Shown: positions 10,481-21,740 of the stretch, in pieces | Numbering within the stretch: position 1 is the first letter of the stretch | Layout: each line of letters opens with the position of its first letter | Assembly: GCA_019925105.1 (NCBI GenBank) | Contig: JAHGAU010000019.1 | Location: 620,001-684,000 of the forward strand | Reading direction: 5' to 3' | Length of the DNA: 64,000 nucleotides | DNA from: Niebla homalea | Taxonomy: Eukaryota; Ascomycota; Lecanoromycetes; Lecanorales; Ramalinaceae | Program-made: the position numbers and the translations under genes | The notes under the pieces: generated by a model | What the model was told of the DNA's origin: nothing | Seen by the model: only the letters and a program-made list of their open reading frames with translations | Database searches by the model: none

Positions 10481-11094
10481 TCAGCAGCCATCGAGTATCC
10501 TCGCCTTTGAACAGAAATCCAATGACAGCTTTTTCAGAGCTCCGTCTACCAACTTTCTTGAGCCCAGGTAGATGCTGCGAAAACAGTCCTCGTCGCGGGC
10601 AAGGTCGCCAATCTTAAAGAGAACCTTAGAGACCAACCCCACAGAAGACAGCGACAGCTTGTCAGACTGGTACGCTATCCCAAACGTGCTTTGGCGAACC
10701 TGGACGTTGTCTTGCCGTAGGGATTCGGAACAAACCGCAGAGGAAGATCGGATGAAAAGTCTAGCTTCACTTTGTACCTGCATCCGAGCGCCGCTGGTCT
10801 GTCGTTAGTATGAGGGTGACAAAGTGTCTACCCGTACATTGCTGCTGCCGCACTGCATCACGAGGGCAAGTCGCAGCTGGTCTGGTTGCTGGCGCTGTAA
10901 AGCAAGTCCATTCCAGGCAGGCGGGCTTTCTTCTCCGAGTTAATCGATTTATTCCAGTGCCCGTCCAAACTGCCCCTCACAGCTGGGCGTCGGGGGAAGG
11001 TCCATAGAACGCCCTCTTCATTCTTCGTCGGGCCTCTTTCCTCCTGTAATACTGGGCATTCTGCTTCTGTGATTCCAATGCTATACTCTTTCAC
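10481..11094 (-). CDS. Possible two-exon hypothetical protein (weak)
   Basis: On the minus strand, 10798-10481 reads as a plausible final exon ending LGSRKLVDGALKKLSLDF ... ILDGC-stop. Directly upstream is a good fungal intron end: branch-like TACTAAC (10810-10804) followed by GACAG, with the acceptor AG at 10800-10799. A possible first exon begins at an ATG at 11094 (MKEYSIGITEAECPVLQEE) and stays open to 10858; its donor site is unclear (GTGATG or GTACGG). Another minus frame over 10800-10680 also reads protein-like (RYKVKLDFSSDLPLRFVPN), which could mean a frameshift and a decaying gene. I do not recognise the family. Confidence 0.25.
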
Positions 11095-11247
11095 TCTCTT
11101 TCTCTCACTCCAATACCGACTTCACATTGACCTGACTCTCAACATTTAACTAGATCATTACACTCAATACACTCAATCCATCCCTAACCCATCCACACTC
11201 ATGCATCCTCACGTCTGACAGCTTCTGATAGAGCTTCACCTTCAAAG

Positions 11248-12268
11248 ATGCTCCTCTTAACGAGGCGATCAGAGAGTGAGACTGACGATGCCTTCCAAGA
11301 GAGCAATTACAGTTCTGAAGACCAGGAGCAAGAGCAACCTCCCTCATCGCCCTGCACCGTACGTTTATAACGCGGCCGTGGCGCACACATTGCAATGGCC
11401 CCTCTCTGGCTTTTGATGGATAGCATCCATCGTTGTGGGCGCCACGGCATCTGTCATGGGCAGGTCATCAGTATCGGTGCGAAATAGCAGCAATATGTCT
11501 AACAGGCATGTCATTGTGCGGTGCCTGCCAAGAGAATGATGAAAGCATCAGAGTATTGACGGCTGAGCGTGAGAAGGATGTTCTGCAGCTCATGCACACG
11601 ATTGGCCATGACAATACAGCGCAGCAGCCACAGCCACGGCCACGGAAAAAGATCAGTAAGAAGGGCAACAAGGCTCCCGGATCGAGCAGGGTGTCTCTTC
11701 ATCGATGGCATTTCGGCAAGGCCAGGGAAAAGACTATCGCACCTGTCTCATCACCAGCGCCGACTGAATCTGGCGCTGGAGCACGCCGCTCCCCTCGCCT
11801 TGTTACTGACAACCTTGAAAATGACACGGGTCCGATGGAGGAGGCTACTGGCTTGGAACCAAAGCACAAGGCCCAACACCCTCCCATTGTTGGAGCCGGC
11901 CGCGCTCTTTCCTCCAAAGAGTCTGACAAGACATCCTATTCCGCGATTCAGTCTTGCGAGCCTCCTATTCCTGCCGCCATCGGACCGACTCATGTCGCTC
12001 CCACTCCTTTCTTCAGCGACGCCATTGCTATCCCTACTGCTGAACCTGGCAAGCTCGACGGTGGTCAGTTCAAACCCCGACCCAAAGCAGCATCCGCCAC
12101 GCCCTTCTCCACCGATGACGGCGCAGCTTCTTGTCCCTCTCAGACTCAAGAGCCGGACAATGGCGGACTTCTCAATTTCAAAACCCTCGCCCCGAAAGGA
12201 TCCGAGACCTCCTCGCCACCGTCGTCGCCGGCAATCGAGATACCCACTAAAGCCGCTGCTGTCACGGA

Positions 12269-12299
<31 letters not shown>

Positions 12300-12626
12300 A
12301 GAAGAAGAAGAAGAAGAAAAGGGAGGAGGAGGAGGAGAAGGTGAAGGCAGTCGAGGCCACGCCTTATGATGAGGAGTTGCAGTAGGTCCTCGCGCAGGTG
12401 GCGGCATGTCAGCGTTGGATGGAGATGTACAGTATTGGTCCCGCTGCTGTCGCGAATGATGGTGGGAGAAGGCAAGGAAGGGGAGAGATTTTGGCAGGAA
12501 TGTAAATGAGACTAAGAAGAGCCGAGGGAAGAGGAGCAAGGCTTGCGTTGGTGATGATGATGAGTCGTCCAATAATGCGCCAGAGGCGAGTGAGTGGGCA
12601 GAGGACGATGGAGGTTGTTGCTTGTG
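11248..12626 (+). pseudogene. Charged low-complexity protein gene with GAA tract, probably decayed
   Basis: A start at 11248 gives 37 codons (MLLLTRRSESETDDAFQES...) up to a consensus donor GTACGT at 11359. A CTAAC branch-like site lies at 11499 and phase-matched acceptors at 11471 and 11534 lead into a long frame rich in Pro, Ser, Lys and Glu that is open to about 12340. It then enters the GAA tract, where all three frames are open. The most protein-like continuation (EEEEKVKAVEATPYDEELQ) lies in a different frame, ends in TAG where CAG is likely (12382), and further protein-like pieces (about 12385-12500 and 12505-12626, DDDESSNN ... WAEDDGG) need more shifts. I read this as one gene of about 420 codons broken by repeat-length change and at least two further lesions. 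No family recognised; the first 300 codons may still be expressed. Confidence 0.4.
12267..12342 (+). repeat. GAA/AAG microsatellite and purine-only tract
   Basis: An almost pure (GAA)n run (about 12276-12318) followed by (GGA)n. It is coding in one of three open frames of the surrounding gene and is the likely place of a frame change. The minus strand of the tract gives poly-Ser and poly-Leu frames that I regard as shadows. Confidence 0.85.
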
Positions 12627-12639
12627 ACATGCTGTCAAC

Positions 12640-14580
12640 GGTGAGAGGGATGACTCTTGCGAAATGATGAAAATAATAATGAGGATGTTGCAGATAGGAT
12701 AGATTATGTTTGGATGATGGTTATTAAGCGTTAACGCTAAATGGTCTGACTGATGCTTAGACTTATAAATGCCTTTGAGTATTATACCTTCGGTGCCTCG
12801 TCGTTATTTCTCAGCCTGGGAGCGATCGGATACGTATTATTCTAAGCGATAAAAGATATCGTTAAGTATATAGGAAGTAAAAAATATATTTAATAACTTT
12901 AATACCTGGACGCTTCTTTAGCTGCTTATTAATCTAATTCCTTTATATTATATACCGTTAATAAAAGATCCACCCTTTATAAATTGTAAGCCATAATTTA
13001 TGGAGTATATTAATTGGATTTATACTTATACCATGAACTTAACTATATTAATTTTAATATTCTTTAACGTATAACTTATTAAAAGTATTAATAACCGTAA
13101 AACCTAACTTCATAAAATAAAATAATATTTATAATTTTCATTATTCTTTGATCCTTTTGTCGGGGAGTAAGTATTACAAGTTACCTTATAAATAATTATG
13201 CTGTTGTTATAATATTAATTTGTATTTTATATATCATTATAATTTAGTTTCCTATAGAACTTTATCCTGGAATTTTTTTGAATAAGTTTACTTTATCCGG
13301 TTTCCTTAATTACGGGGAAAAATACGTTATTAATCTGTTATTATTAAATACTATAAGAGTATTTAAAAAGTAAATCAACTAAAATTTTCATATAACCTTG
13401 AGTTTAAAGGCGTACCAATTTTTATCGTAAAATAAACGAATAGCTTTTTAAAAAATAGAGTAATAATAATTAACTTCGGTTGAACGGATAATAATAGAAG
13501 AGTAGTTATAATAAGTATAATCTAAAGATTATTTGTTTCACCGGCATTATTCTTATTTTTTAACGGACCCTTAATAAAAGAATTAATGGTATTAAAGTAA
13601 AAGAATTTAAACTAAAACTTTATAAACGATATGTATTTGAATGTATATAATTAACTTATCAAAATTAATTACTTAAAGCTTAAATAAATATATTAAGTTT
13701 TTTAAAATAAATAAGAATTTACGGAATAAAATTTATATTTCATAAAGAACAATCAATATACATAATAAAATACCCGAAATATTACAATATATCGGTTACG
13801 AAAAACCTTAATAACGTTATTATAAAGCCGGAAGTAAATGTTAAAGTCCTAAAGTTTTAAATAAATAATCAGTTAAATTAAAAAGTATATATAATAAAAA
13901 TCGAAAAAAAATGGTTTTATTAAAAAACTTAATAGAAATAATAATATTTATTTAAAATATGATCTTCCTGGCAATGGAAAATAATACATTAAGTAATTAT
14001 AAAACTTATAATAATGTATATTATTAGTATTTAATATTCCCCGAAGGAATATTCTAAGGTTAATTAAATTAAGATTGAATAATTAAAAAAGGTTTAAATT
14101 AATATTTATATATAGTTTCCGGGGTATATAAGTTTATACCGATTTTAATTTTAAAGTCGGAAGTAGATCTCCCGTTAACTAATTATACTTTAAATTAAAT
14201 AATTTTATACTTTAGATTAATTGAAAACTTATCAAAGAAAATAATCGGAAAATCAAGGTTAATTTAAACATGTAAAAGAAGTAAAACCGTTCCCGTCATT
14301 TTTTATAGAATTAAAGATAAAATAAATTATAAATAAATTATTAAAATTAATTAAATAGATGTATACAGTTAAAGAAAAAACTAAAATTCAGATAAAAAGG
14401 ATTTAATTTTTATATTAATATTGTTAAAACGGGTAAAACGCCCTAGTACCCGGTAATTATCCGCCCTAGTACCCCGTAAAAACAGAAATAAAAATAAATT
14501 CAAGATTAAATGATAAAATGCCTTCCGCAATTCTATTTTAAAACACCGGGAATGATTTATAATAACAAAAAAGATGTTAT
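12640..14580. other. Right border of island 1 and RIP-degraded DNA, unassigned
   Basis: Composition falls from normal to extremely AT-rich between about 12720 and 12850. Beyond that, stops occur in all frames. A minus-strand open stretch at 14381-14602 lacks any motif and I consider it chance. No element ends could be assigned. Confidence 0.5.
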
Positions 14581-14582
14581 GG

Positions 14583-14708
14583 CAGTACCTACCCTGGAGC
14601 AAGGGCTCCGGGGTAGGGCCTACCCCTGGGGGTGATCCCCGGGTAGACTACCTTCTCATATATATATGGTAATAGCGGCTTACCCCTAAGCGCTATTACC
14701 TACCCCAG
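14583..14708. repeat. Un-RIPped GC-rich hairpin cluster
   Basis: A GC-rich patch of about 125 bp in AT-rich DNA containing three consecutive inverted repeats: TACCCTGGAGC/GCTCCGGGGTA (14589-14614), CTACCCCTGGGG/TCCCCGGGTAG (about 14620-14646) and GGTAATAGCGGCTTA/TAAGCGCTATTACC (about 14668-14701). It may be a small MITE or a structured RNA remnant. I do not recognise a family. Confidence 0.5.
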
Positions 14709-14723
14709 ATAGCTACTTTTGTC

Positions 14724-14780
14724 CATGAGATGGCCGAGTGGTTATTACCCTAACAAAAGATATCTCCGTTAAGAACTCTT
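14724..14780 (+). pseudogene. tRNA-like 5' half with A box (Leu/Ser type), degraded
   Basis: TGGCCGAGTGG at 14731-14741 is a perfect Pol III A box and D-arm of the tRNA-Leu/Ser kind, preceded by 7 nt in acceptor-stem position. GTTAAGAACTC at 14768-14778 could be a damaged B box (37 nt away). D-stem pairing fails on its 3' side and there is no anticodon arm, so this is at most a tRNA relic or the head of a SINE. Confidence 0.25.
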
Positions 14781-14789
14781 TATAAAATA

Positions 14790-15470
14790 AAAATATAAGG
14801 AGAAAGGATAATATTATTACAATTTAATTTTAGATAAAAGGAATGACTTGATATATCTCTTTTATATCGTAAAACCGTCAGAACTAATAAATATAAATCA
14901 TAGGTAAAAGTAATTAAAATAAAAAGTTTATTATATATTTTTATTATGATGAAACTATTTAAATATTAAGATAATTATAATTCAAAAAACCGGTTTATTT
15001 AACTTTAAAAAGATCCTATTCGATTAGAAAGGTATCCGGGTAACCGTTTAATTATAATAAGTATAAATTTCTATAACAATTTAACGTTATAATTAGAAAA
15101 AAGGGGATTATTAAACTTAAAAAGATTAAAATTATAACGTTATTATCCTCAGAATAATAAAGCTAAAAAAAAAAAAGAAAAAAGATCTACGCTTGATAGA
15201 ATCCGGAAAGGAGCATTTTTATATAAGTAACGGCCTTCATTAAAGATAAGGGATTAAGAATTAACGAATTATAATTAGGGTTAAAGGAATACATACGTTA
15301 AATAAAAAGCGCATAAAATAAAAGATAAAATAAATATGATAACGGTTATAATAATAAAAATAACCGATTATTTATAGAACATATAAAATATGTCCGTTAA
15401 GGCACCGGTAAAAAAGGTATAAAATGATTTTCCCTTGAGTCAGGTTTTATGTTGGTGTATGGACCAAAAA
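14790..15470. other. RIP-degraded AT-rich DNA, unassigned
   Basis: AT-rich, no open frames and no repeat ends recognised. A slightly less mutated stretch begins near 15425 and leads into the small inverted-repeat element. Confidence 0.5.
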
Positions 15471-15606
15471 GTGTTATAAGGTATGAATTATGATTCTACT
15501 TGCAAGATTGGGATCCTAAGGATCCGCTGTCCTCTACGTACAAAAGGGTGTCCTACACCTATCAATGCTCCCGCGTATCCCCCATGCACATAACATTTTA
15601 TAACAC
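15471..15606. mobile_element. Small un-RIPped inverted-repeat element (136 bp)
   Basis: The ends are GTGTTATAA (15471-15479) and TTATAACAC (15598-15606), an exact 9-bp inverted repeat, around a body of normal composition containing GGATCCTAAGGATCC near 15511. Surrounding DNA is heavily AT-rich. Either a MITE or a solo LTR of the TGTTATAA...TTATAACA type; no target duplication could be seen. Confidence 0.45.
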
Positions 15607-16095
15607 CCGGTAAACCCAAGAATAAAGAATAGCCATATAATACCGAAATAGCCTAGCTAAATTCATAGTATAAATATAAATATATAATTATATATTTATA
15701 TATTCTTTATATAGTTTAACGTATAAAGTATTTAATATAACCTTAAAGGATTGAACTTATTTAATGTTTAAGTCTTTATTTATTATTTAAGTATTATATA
15801 TAAGATTTGGTTATTCCTACTATTTATAAGTATAAACCTATGGATAGTTTCAGAACATATATAACTATAAGTAGGCTTTGATTCTAAAAGCGCGACTTTA
15901 TATGTGGTTAGAATTCTCTATCTATTTATTAATAGTTTATTAATGGCCTATTAATACTCTATTAACGGCTTTTTAATAACTAGTAAATATATCGTTATAA
16001 TCTGTTCGTATTGAATTATTATACGATTCTATTACTAGCTTTATAGTAACTATTTATATAATGAGATATTGTTAAAAAGTTAAAGAGTTTTTTAA
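15607..16095. other. RIP-degraded AT-rich DNA, unassigned
   Basis: AT-rich with repeated TATTAA words (about 15930-15985). No coding trace and no element ends. Confidence 0.5.
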
Positions 16096-16106
16096 AAAAT
16101 AATTAT

Positions 16107-16835
16107 TGATTGATCGATTTATTTATATACGAGTCTAGCTACTTTAAGCTAATTTCAGCGTTCCATAATACTGGTGGCTAAGCTACGGTTATTTTAATAT
16201 TTATATTTATTTTAAACTTATCGCTTTAATTTAAAAGGGAAAAGGAAACCGTAATCGGTTAACTTAGCCTTAACTTACCTTAAATATTAACCTGATTTAA
16301 ATAAAAACCTCTTTTCCGTAATTACTTACCTTAATATTACGACCGAGTTTTTATAATAACTTAATTAAGATTAATAATTACTTTAAATCCTTAATTTATT
16401 ATTTTTATTAAGAATCCTTTATTTTTTAACGTTATAATCCGTAATAAAGATTTAATAATAATATTAAATTTAATCGGAAGGAAACGACCTTAATTATATA
16501 AATTTTTTTTTTAATATTAAGATTTCGTTTTAAGTATTTTATTACGTAACTTTTCGGATTAACCTTATTTATTTTTAACTTTAACTTTTTAACGTTAAAT
16601 CTTTATAATTTTTTTTACCGGTTTTACGTAGTAATTAAGCTTATTTAAGGTTAACTACGGGTATCGGCGAATCGTTAAATATTTATTATTATTTTATTTA
16701 TATTAATTATATAATTTACCGGATAGGGCTTAAGGGCTTTTAATAAAATCGTCCCCCACCCTTAAAATATTCGATTATTCTATAATTTATCTTCTATACG
16801 TAAAGATACCATTTCGCCGCGCTCGCCCTATTATT
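16107..16835 (-). mobile_element. SINE-like element, copy 1 (729 bp)
   Basis: Flanked by an 11-bp duplication AAAATAATTAT (16096-16106 and 16836-16846). The left end has TTGATTGAT tail repeats followed by a stretch resembling the 3' end of the LINE family here (CTAGCTA...AAGCTAATTTCAGCGTTCC), so the element's 3' end points left. The right end (TACGTAAAGATACCATTTCGCC...CTCGCCC) matches that of copy 2 at 20269-20315. Both copies stop at the same point and have no RT trace, which suggests a defined non-autonomous element and not two random LINE truncations. Confidence 0.6.
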
Positions 16836-16847
16836 AAAATAATTATA

Positions 16848-17022
16848 TTTATTAATAAACTAACGTATATCTAAAATTATATACGTTTTCTAGAAAGCTA
16901 TTAAACATAAGGTAGAGGTATACGTCATAGGCAGTTCTTAAAGCTTTTCTATTAATATACTTTAAATGGTTTTTTTAAAGCTTGTTAATATACATTTAAT
17001 ATTAATAAAATGCTTAGTTTAG
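16848..17022. other. AT-rich DNA between elements
   Basis: Short unassigned RIP-degraded stretch next to the gypsy LTR, containing a partial inverted repeat AAAGCTTTT / AAAGCTTGT near 16948-16985. Confidence 0.4.
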
Positions 17023-17280
17023 TGATAATAAGGGCCGTGCCTGGAATAAGATCACAAGGGTATATATAGATCGAAAGAATAACTATAAAGAGTAAAAGTA
17101 TAACTATCAGTCAAAAAGGCCTTCTATTAATATATGTTAAGCCACTTTACCCCTTATAGTTAATAACCGGGATAGACGACCTGGATAACTTACTTATATA
17201 TTATTACCGTAATACTTATAGTCTATCCACCAGGTATATTACTTAACAGCCCTTATAAGTTAATATACTTATAATAATAA
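17023..17280 (-). repeat. 3' LTR of the minus-strand gypsy element
   Basis: 258 bp, reverse-complement match to 5809-6062. It starts TGATAATAAGGGCCGTGC in plus orientation and is followed by a pyrimidine run CCCCCCTTTTTTTT (17281-17294), the complement of a polypurine tract. Confidence 0.75.
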
Positions 17281-19561
17281 CCCCCCTTTTTTTTAAGATA
17301 TTAACCGTAACATATAAAAGTATAATAACCGTTATGAGAACTAAAGAATATAAGCGAAATAATACCATTATAATTAACGAATAAAAATAAACATGGGATT
17401 ATAGAAATCAAGAATATTAATATAATATTTAATAAACTATCAAGTTATATTTTTTCTTTTTATCGTTTACGTCTAAATTATTTACGCCTTTATAATCGGT
17501 TATAAACATTTAACTTATATAGGTATTATTAATAAAATTTAGTGATTACGTTAATTATATATTTAAATTCGTTTTAATTAATATTATATTATTCAAAATT
17601 TAAATTGTATTTAACTTAATTTACTTTATAGTATAAGCGTTTATTTAAGAATTAACAATTTAGAATATTATTTATTGTTTTTTGCTTTTAATTATCAATA
17701 ATAATTATATTTATTAAAATAACTTCTTGTTTAAATAATAAATCCTTTATTATTATCTTTAAGAAACTGGTATAAAATAGGTTCTTAATATAAGAGCTTT
17801 CGGGTAACTTTAATCTATATAAATATCCTTTTTTACTTATAATTTTGTAAAGGTTAATTATCTTAGAATTTAATTTCTTACATAATTTAATAATCCCAAT
17901 ACTTTTAATAAATAAATAAATTTAATTATTGATTTTATAAATAATATCCTTCCGGTAACGGTTTATTTAAATTATGATAAATATTTATATTACTTTTAAG
18001 TTATTTTTTCCGCATTTAAGAGTTTTCTATCTAGAATTAATAATATCCTTAATAATACGGCTTGTAAGTCGCTTTTTTATTATAATATGAATAATATTAT
18101 CCGGGGTAAAATTTATATAAAAATAATAGTTAAAGTTAAAAAAGAAAAATAATATTTTTATAAAAGTTAATTCTTAATTATTATTTAAGAAATTCCATTA
18201 TGTTAATATAGTCCGATTAGTTATTTTATTATCTATTATAGTATACCTTAAGTTTAATCTTAATATTTTAATTAATTTATTTAACTATCCGTTTATTTTT
18301 AAATAATAAATTATTAAGTATATAAATTTAATATTTAGTCTTCTAAAGAAATACTTCTATAAAATAATTATAAAATAAAGTCCTTAATCTAAAAAAATCA
18401 AAGTAAAAACACCGCGATATTTATATATTTCTTATAAAAAGATATTCATAAATCATTTTATTAATAATTTTCCATTTTTATTTCAAATGAATATATAGAA
18501 GTAATACTTGAATAATTCATAGTAAATTATAAAAATAAAATTGAATTCTTTAGATTTTAATAACCCGGTAATTAGATCTATAAATACATCGTTTTACTGT
18601 TAATTCGGTATATATAATATATAAAGTAAATTATTCTTTTTATTTTTTAAAGCTTTAATCCGGTTATAGATTTAATAATTACGGGAATATTTTTTAATTA
18701 TAGTATAAAGTCAAAAGATATAATAATAACGTTAAGTAAGTTTTATAGTTTATTTAATACTTTAATAAATAAATAGTAATTAAAAGTAAACTCTTTTTAA
18801 AACTTCGGTAATTATATTTATTAACATATAGATTTTATTATAATAATATAGCATTCCGTTTTTATTAGAAATATTTATTAAAATAATTACCGTTAGTTAT
18901 TTTTCTCTAGATTCTTATATATTTTTGATTAATAAAGTTTATTTATTTGATATTTATAAAAAAGGTTTATTTTACCTTTTTAATCTCGGGTCCTTTAAGG
19001 TTTTTAATTAATTTTAATTATATAAGTTTTAATAATAATATTACTTAATATATATGTATTTTACCATTGGTATTAATTAAAGTAATTATTAAAATTAATT
19101 TTTTTTTCTATATTTTTTTACGGTAATATAAATAATTCTTACGTTATAAATAAGAAAAAAGTTTACTTATCAGATTTAATTTTCTATTAATTTCTTCGAT
19201 TTTATAAAACACTTAAGACTTTTATAATTTAGAAAGACTTTAATAAAAATATCTTTACTTCCAAGGTACGTTTTTTTAGCGTTTTAAACCTATTAATAAT
19301 AATTAAGAGCTTCTTATTAAAAAACCTTATAATTATATTTTCTTAATATAAGATTTTTACTATAGGATATATTGGAATAAAATATATTATTATGATTATA
19401 TTAAGAGAATATTTTTATGTTAACGTAATTTAAGGAGTTTATTTTAAGGATAACCTTTCTTTCCCTATTAAAATAATCTAATATTATTATTAATATAATT
19501 TTTTTAATATTTTAAAAGCCATTTAATAAGCTTTATTTTATTTAATGTTAAAATCTTTTTA
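17281..19561 (-). pseudogene. Gypsy chromodomain, integrase and RNase H remnants
   Basis: Distances from the LTR match those in the plus copy: the block before the chromodomain lies about 530 bp from the LTR in both, and the integrase core about 1.3 kb away. RIP has replaced most CAA and CAG codons with stops. No intact frame. Confidence 0.65.
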
Positions 19562-19574
19562 AATTAATTAATAT

Positions 19575-20315
19575 TGATTGATTGATTGATTTATACACGA
19601 ATTTAGCTAAGCTAATTTCGGCGTTCTATATCGTTAATAGCTTGGCCACCGTATTCACTCCCGCGTAGGAGCGAGACTTAATTTACTTTTAATATTATTA
19701 TATTTACGGGAAGGGGAAACCGTAACCGGGCTAATTTTAACTTACCTTAATATATATTAACCCGATTTAGATGAAAACCTTACCTTATAGTTACTTACTA
19801 TATTATTATAACCGAAATCCGTTTTATTTTTAACTATTAATTATTTTAATTCATTATCTTGAACCGGAAATTCACTATTAAAATAACGTAACTTTTAAGT
19901 ATGGAGAACTTATTAAACCTAATCGGAGGATGAGTCCGACCACGGATCTACTCCTTTTAACGGTGGTAAAGTAACGTAATTACGTTACCTTTTTACCTTA
20001 ATTACCCCCTTAAATTTTCTTTTATAACTAATTTAATTACTTAAATAAAAGAAATTATTTACTTTTAACGTTAAAATCCCGTAACCCCTTTCTACCGGCC
20101 TTAAGACGGCAATTAGGCTTAAATAAGTTAACTATTTAATATTAATAAATTATCGGCTCTTATTACTATGTTATATGTTATCTATATTAATTATATAATT
20201 TACCGGATAGGGTTTAGGGGCTTTTAACGAAAGTCGTCCCTTACCCTTAAAATATTCAATTATTCTATAGTTTATCTTCTGTACGTAAAAATGCCATTTC
20301 ATCACGCTCGCCCCT
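19575..20315 (-). mobile_element. SINE-like element, copy 2 (741 bp)
   Basis: Flanked by an exact 13-bp duplication AATTAATTAATAT (19562-19574 and 20316-20328). It has the same left end (TTGATTGATTGATTGATTTAT, LINE-like 3' tail) and the same right end (CTGTACGTAAAAATGCCATTT...CTCGCCCC) as copy 1. The middle, about 19905-19960, has a GC-richer hairpin GTCCG-ACCA-CGGAT. It inserted into the minus-strand gypsy element. Confidence 0.65.
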
Positions 20316-20342
20316 AATTAATTAATATAATAGCTAATAATA

Positions 20343-20515
20343 TAGGATAAGATCTTAGAATGCAGGCATGGCGGACAGCCAAAACAGGCTTTATGGGTAG
20401 GACATAATATATATACGTATAGGACATAGCTTACATAGCCGTTTGTCCTTCGGGACAGACGATTATTCATCTTATATACCGTATACCTATTACTCAGAAC
20501 GTGCAGTTCTTATCA
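20343..20515 (-). repeat. Solo LTR, little RIPped (173 bp)
   Basis: Read on the minus strand it begins TGATAAGAACTGCACG and ends GATCTTATCCTA, with imperfect inverted termini TGATAAGA / TCTTATC. Composition is near normal while both flanks are gypsy relics. The form suggests a solo LTR, perhaps Copia-like; no matching internal region is present. Confidence 0.45.
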
Positions 20516-21202
20516 TTATATAAGAAGTTCGTAATAAATTACTTATAAAAGTTATAAAATTTAATAAAGGATTTTTTTTTTAATATTATAAGTTAAGCTT
20601 ATTTTTATACGGTTTAAACGTTACGTAAATCCATTTTAATACCCTTAATAAAGACGATAATATTAAGGAAAGTAAATTTTTATATATGAAATATATATTG
20701 ATTAATATTTATAAACAAGTAATTTCTTACAACTTTAATTTTTTTTTTTTAATATATATTCTTAATATTCTCTAAGGAAATTATTATAAATAAGAATATT
20801 ATTTAAATATACTTAAGTAAATTTATTTAAATATATAAAAAGGATATTATTAATATAATACTATTATATGATAAATTATTTATTGATTAAACGATATAAC
20901 TTTATGTTTATATATATTTATATTAAGAAAAAACGTTTTTGAAGATTTATTCTTTAAAGATATATATAATAAGTTAAAAGCTATAATAATATTAACCTTA
21001 ATTCAATATTTATACTTAATAATCCATATAAAAGTCTTTCTATTGATAATGATAAGTATCCGTTTTCTTTATTAATATATTAAGACTTTTTTTAATTTAT
21101 ATAGAATTATAAACTATTATCTTTTTTAAATATAAATAAAATAAATAAAGAAAAAAATATCTAACTTATGATTATATAGTTTTTCTTTAAATTCTTAATA
21201 AG
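20516..21202 (-). pseudogene. Gypsy reverse transcriptase remnant, minus strand
   Basis: Minus-strand reading near 20880-20930 gives NINIYKHKVISFN, the worn equivalent of the gypsy Y-x-x-M-P-F-G-L block, at the distance from the integrase predicted from the plus copy after subtracting the insertions. Interrupted at 21203 by the 20-kb element. Confidence 0.55.
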
Positions 21203-21400
21203 TACTCCGGGAAGCGGGACGGAATATATCCCATGGGATAGGGATAAGATAGGGATGGGATAGGGATAGGATGGGATAAAGTCGTTTCCATCCTATCCCG
21301 TATTAACTTAAAATAAAATAAAATGGGATCGGGATGTATTAAGATTCCAGTAACGGATTAAATAAAATATATCGTAAATAAAGTAAGAAGTTCTCGAGTT

Positions 21401-21740
21401 AATAATTATAAAAATAATTATAAAAATAATTATAAAAATAATTATAAAAATAATTATAAAAATAATTATAAAAATAATTATAAAAATAATTATAAAAATA
21501 ATTATAAAAATAATTATAAAAATAATTATAAAAATAATTATAAAAATAATTATAAAAATAATTATAAAAATAATTATAAAAATAATTATAAAAATAATTA
21601 TAAAAATAATTATAAAAATAATTATAAAAATAATTATAAAAATAATTATAAAAATAATTATAAAAATAATTATAAAAACAATTATAAAAATAATTATAAA
21701 AATAATTATAAAAATAATTATAAAAATAATTATAAAAATA
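21401..21740. repeat. 12-bp minisatellite, about 28 units
   Basis: The unit AAAAATAATTAT repeats almost perfectly for 340 bp. One unit (about 21674-21685) reads AAAAACAATTAT, which may be the un-RIPped parent. No spacers, so not CRISPR. It lies about 200 bp inside the left end of the 20-kb element. Confidence 0.95.

Noticed and set aside
11751..12638. Minus-strand frames with poly-Ser and poly-Leu (up to 295 codons)
   Set aside because: Complement of the GAA/GGA purine tract and of the plus-strand gene; no start context or domain.
19905..19960. Hammerhead-ribozyme-like GATGAGTCCG with a short stem
   Set aside because: The stem GTCCG/CGGAT forms but the GAAA core that must follow is missing (CTACTCC instead), and no stem I/III partner is seen.
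21401..21740. CRISPR-like regular repeat
   Set aside because: A pure 12-bp tandem array without spacers, in a fungal context.
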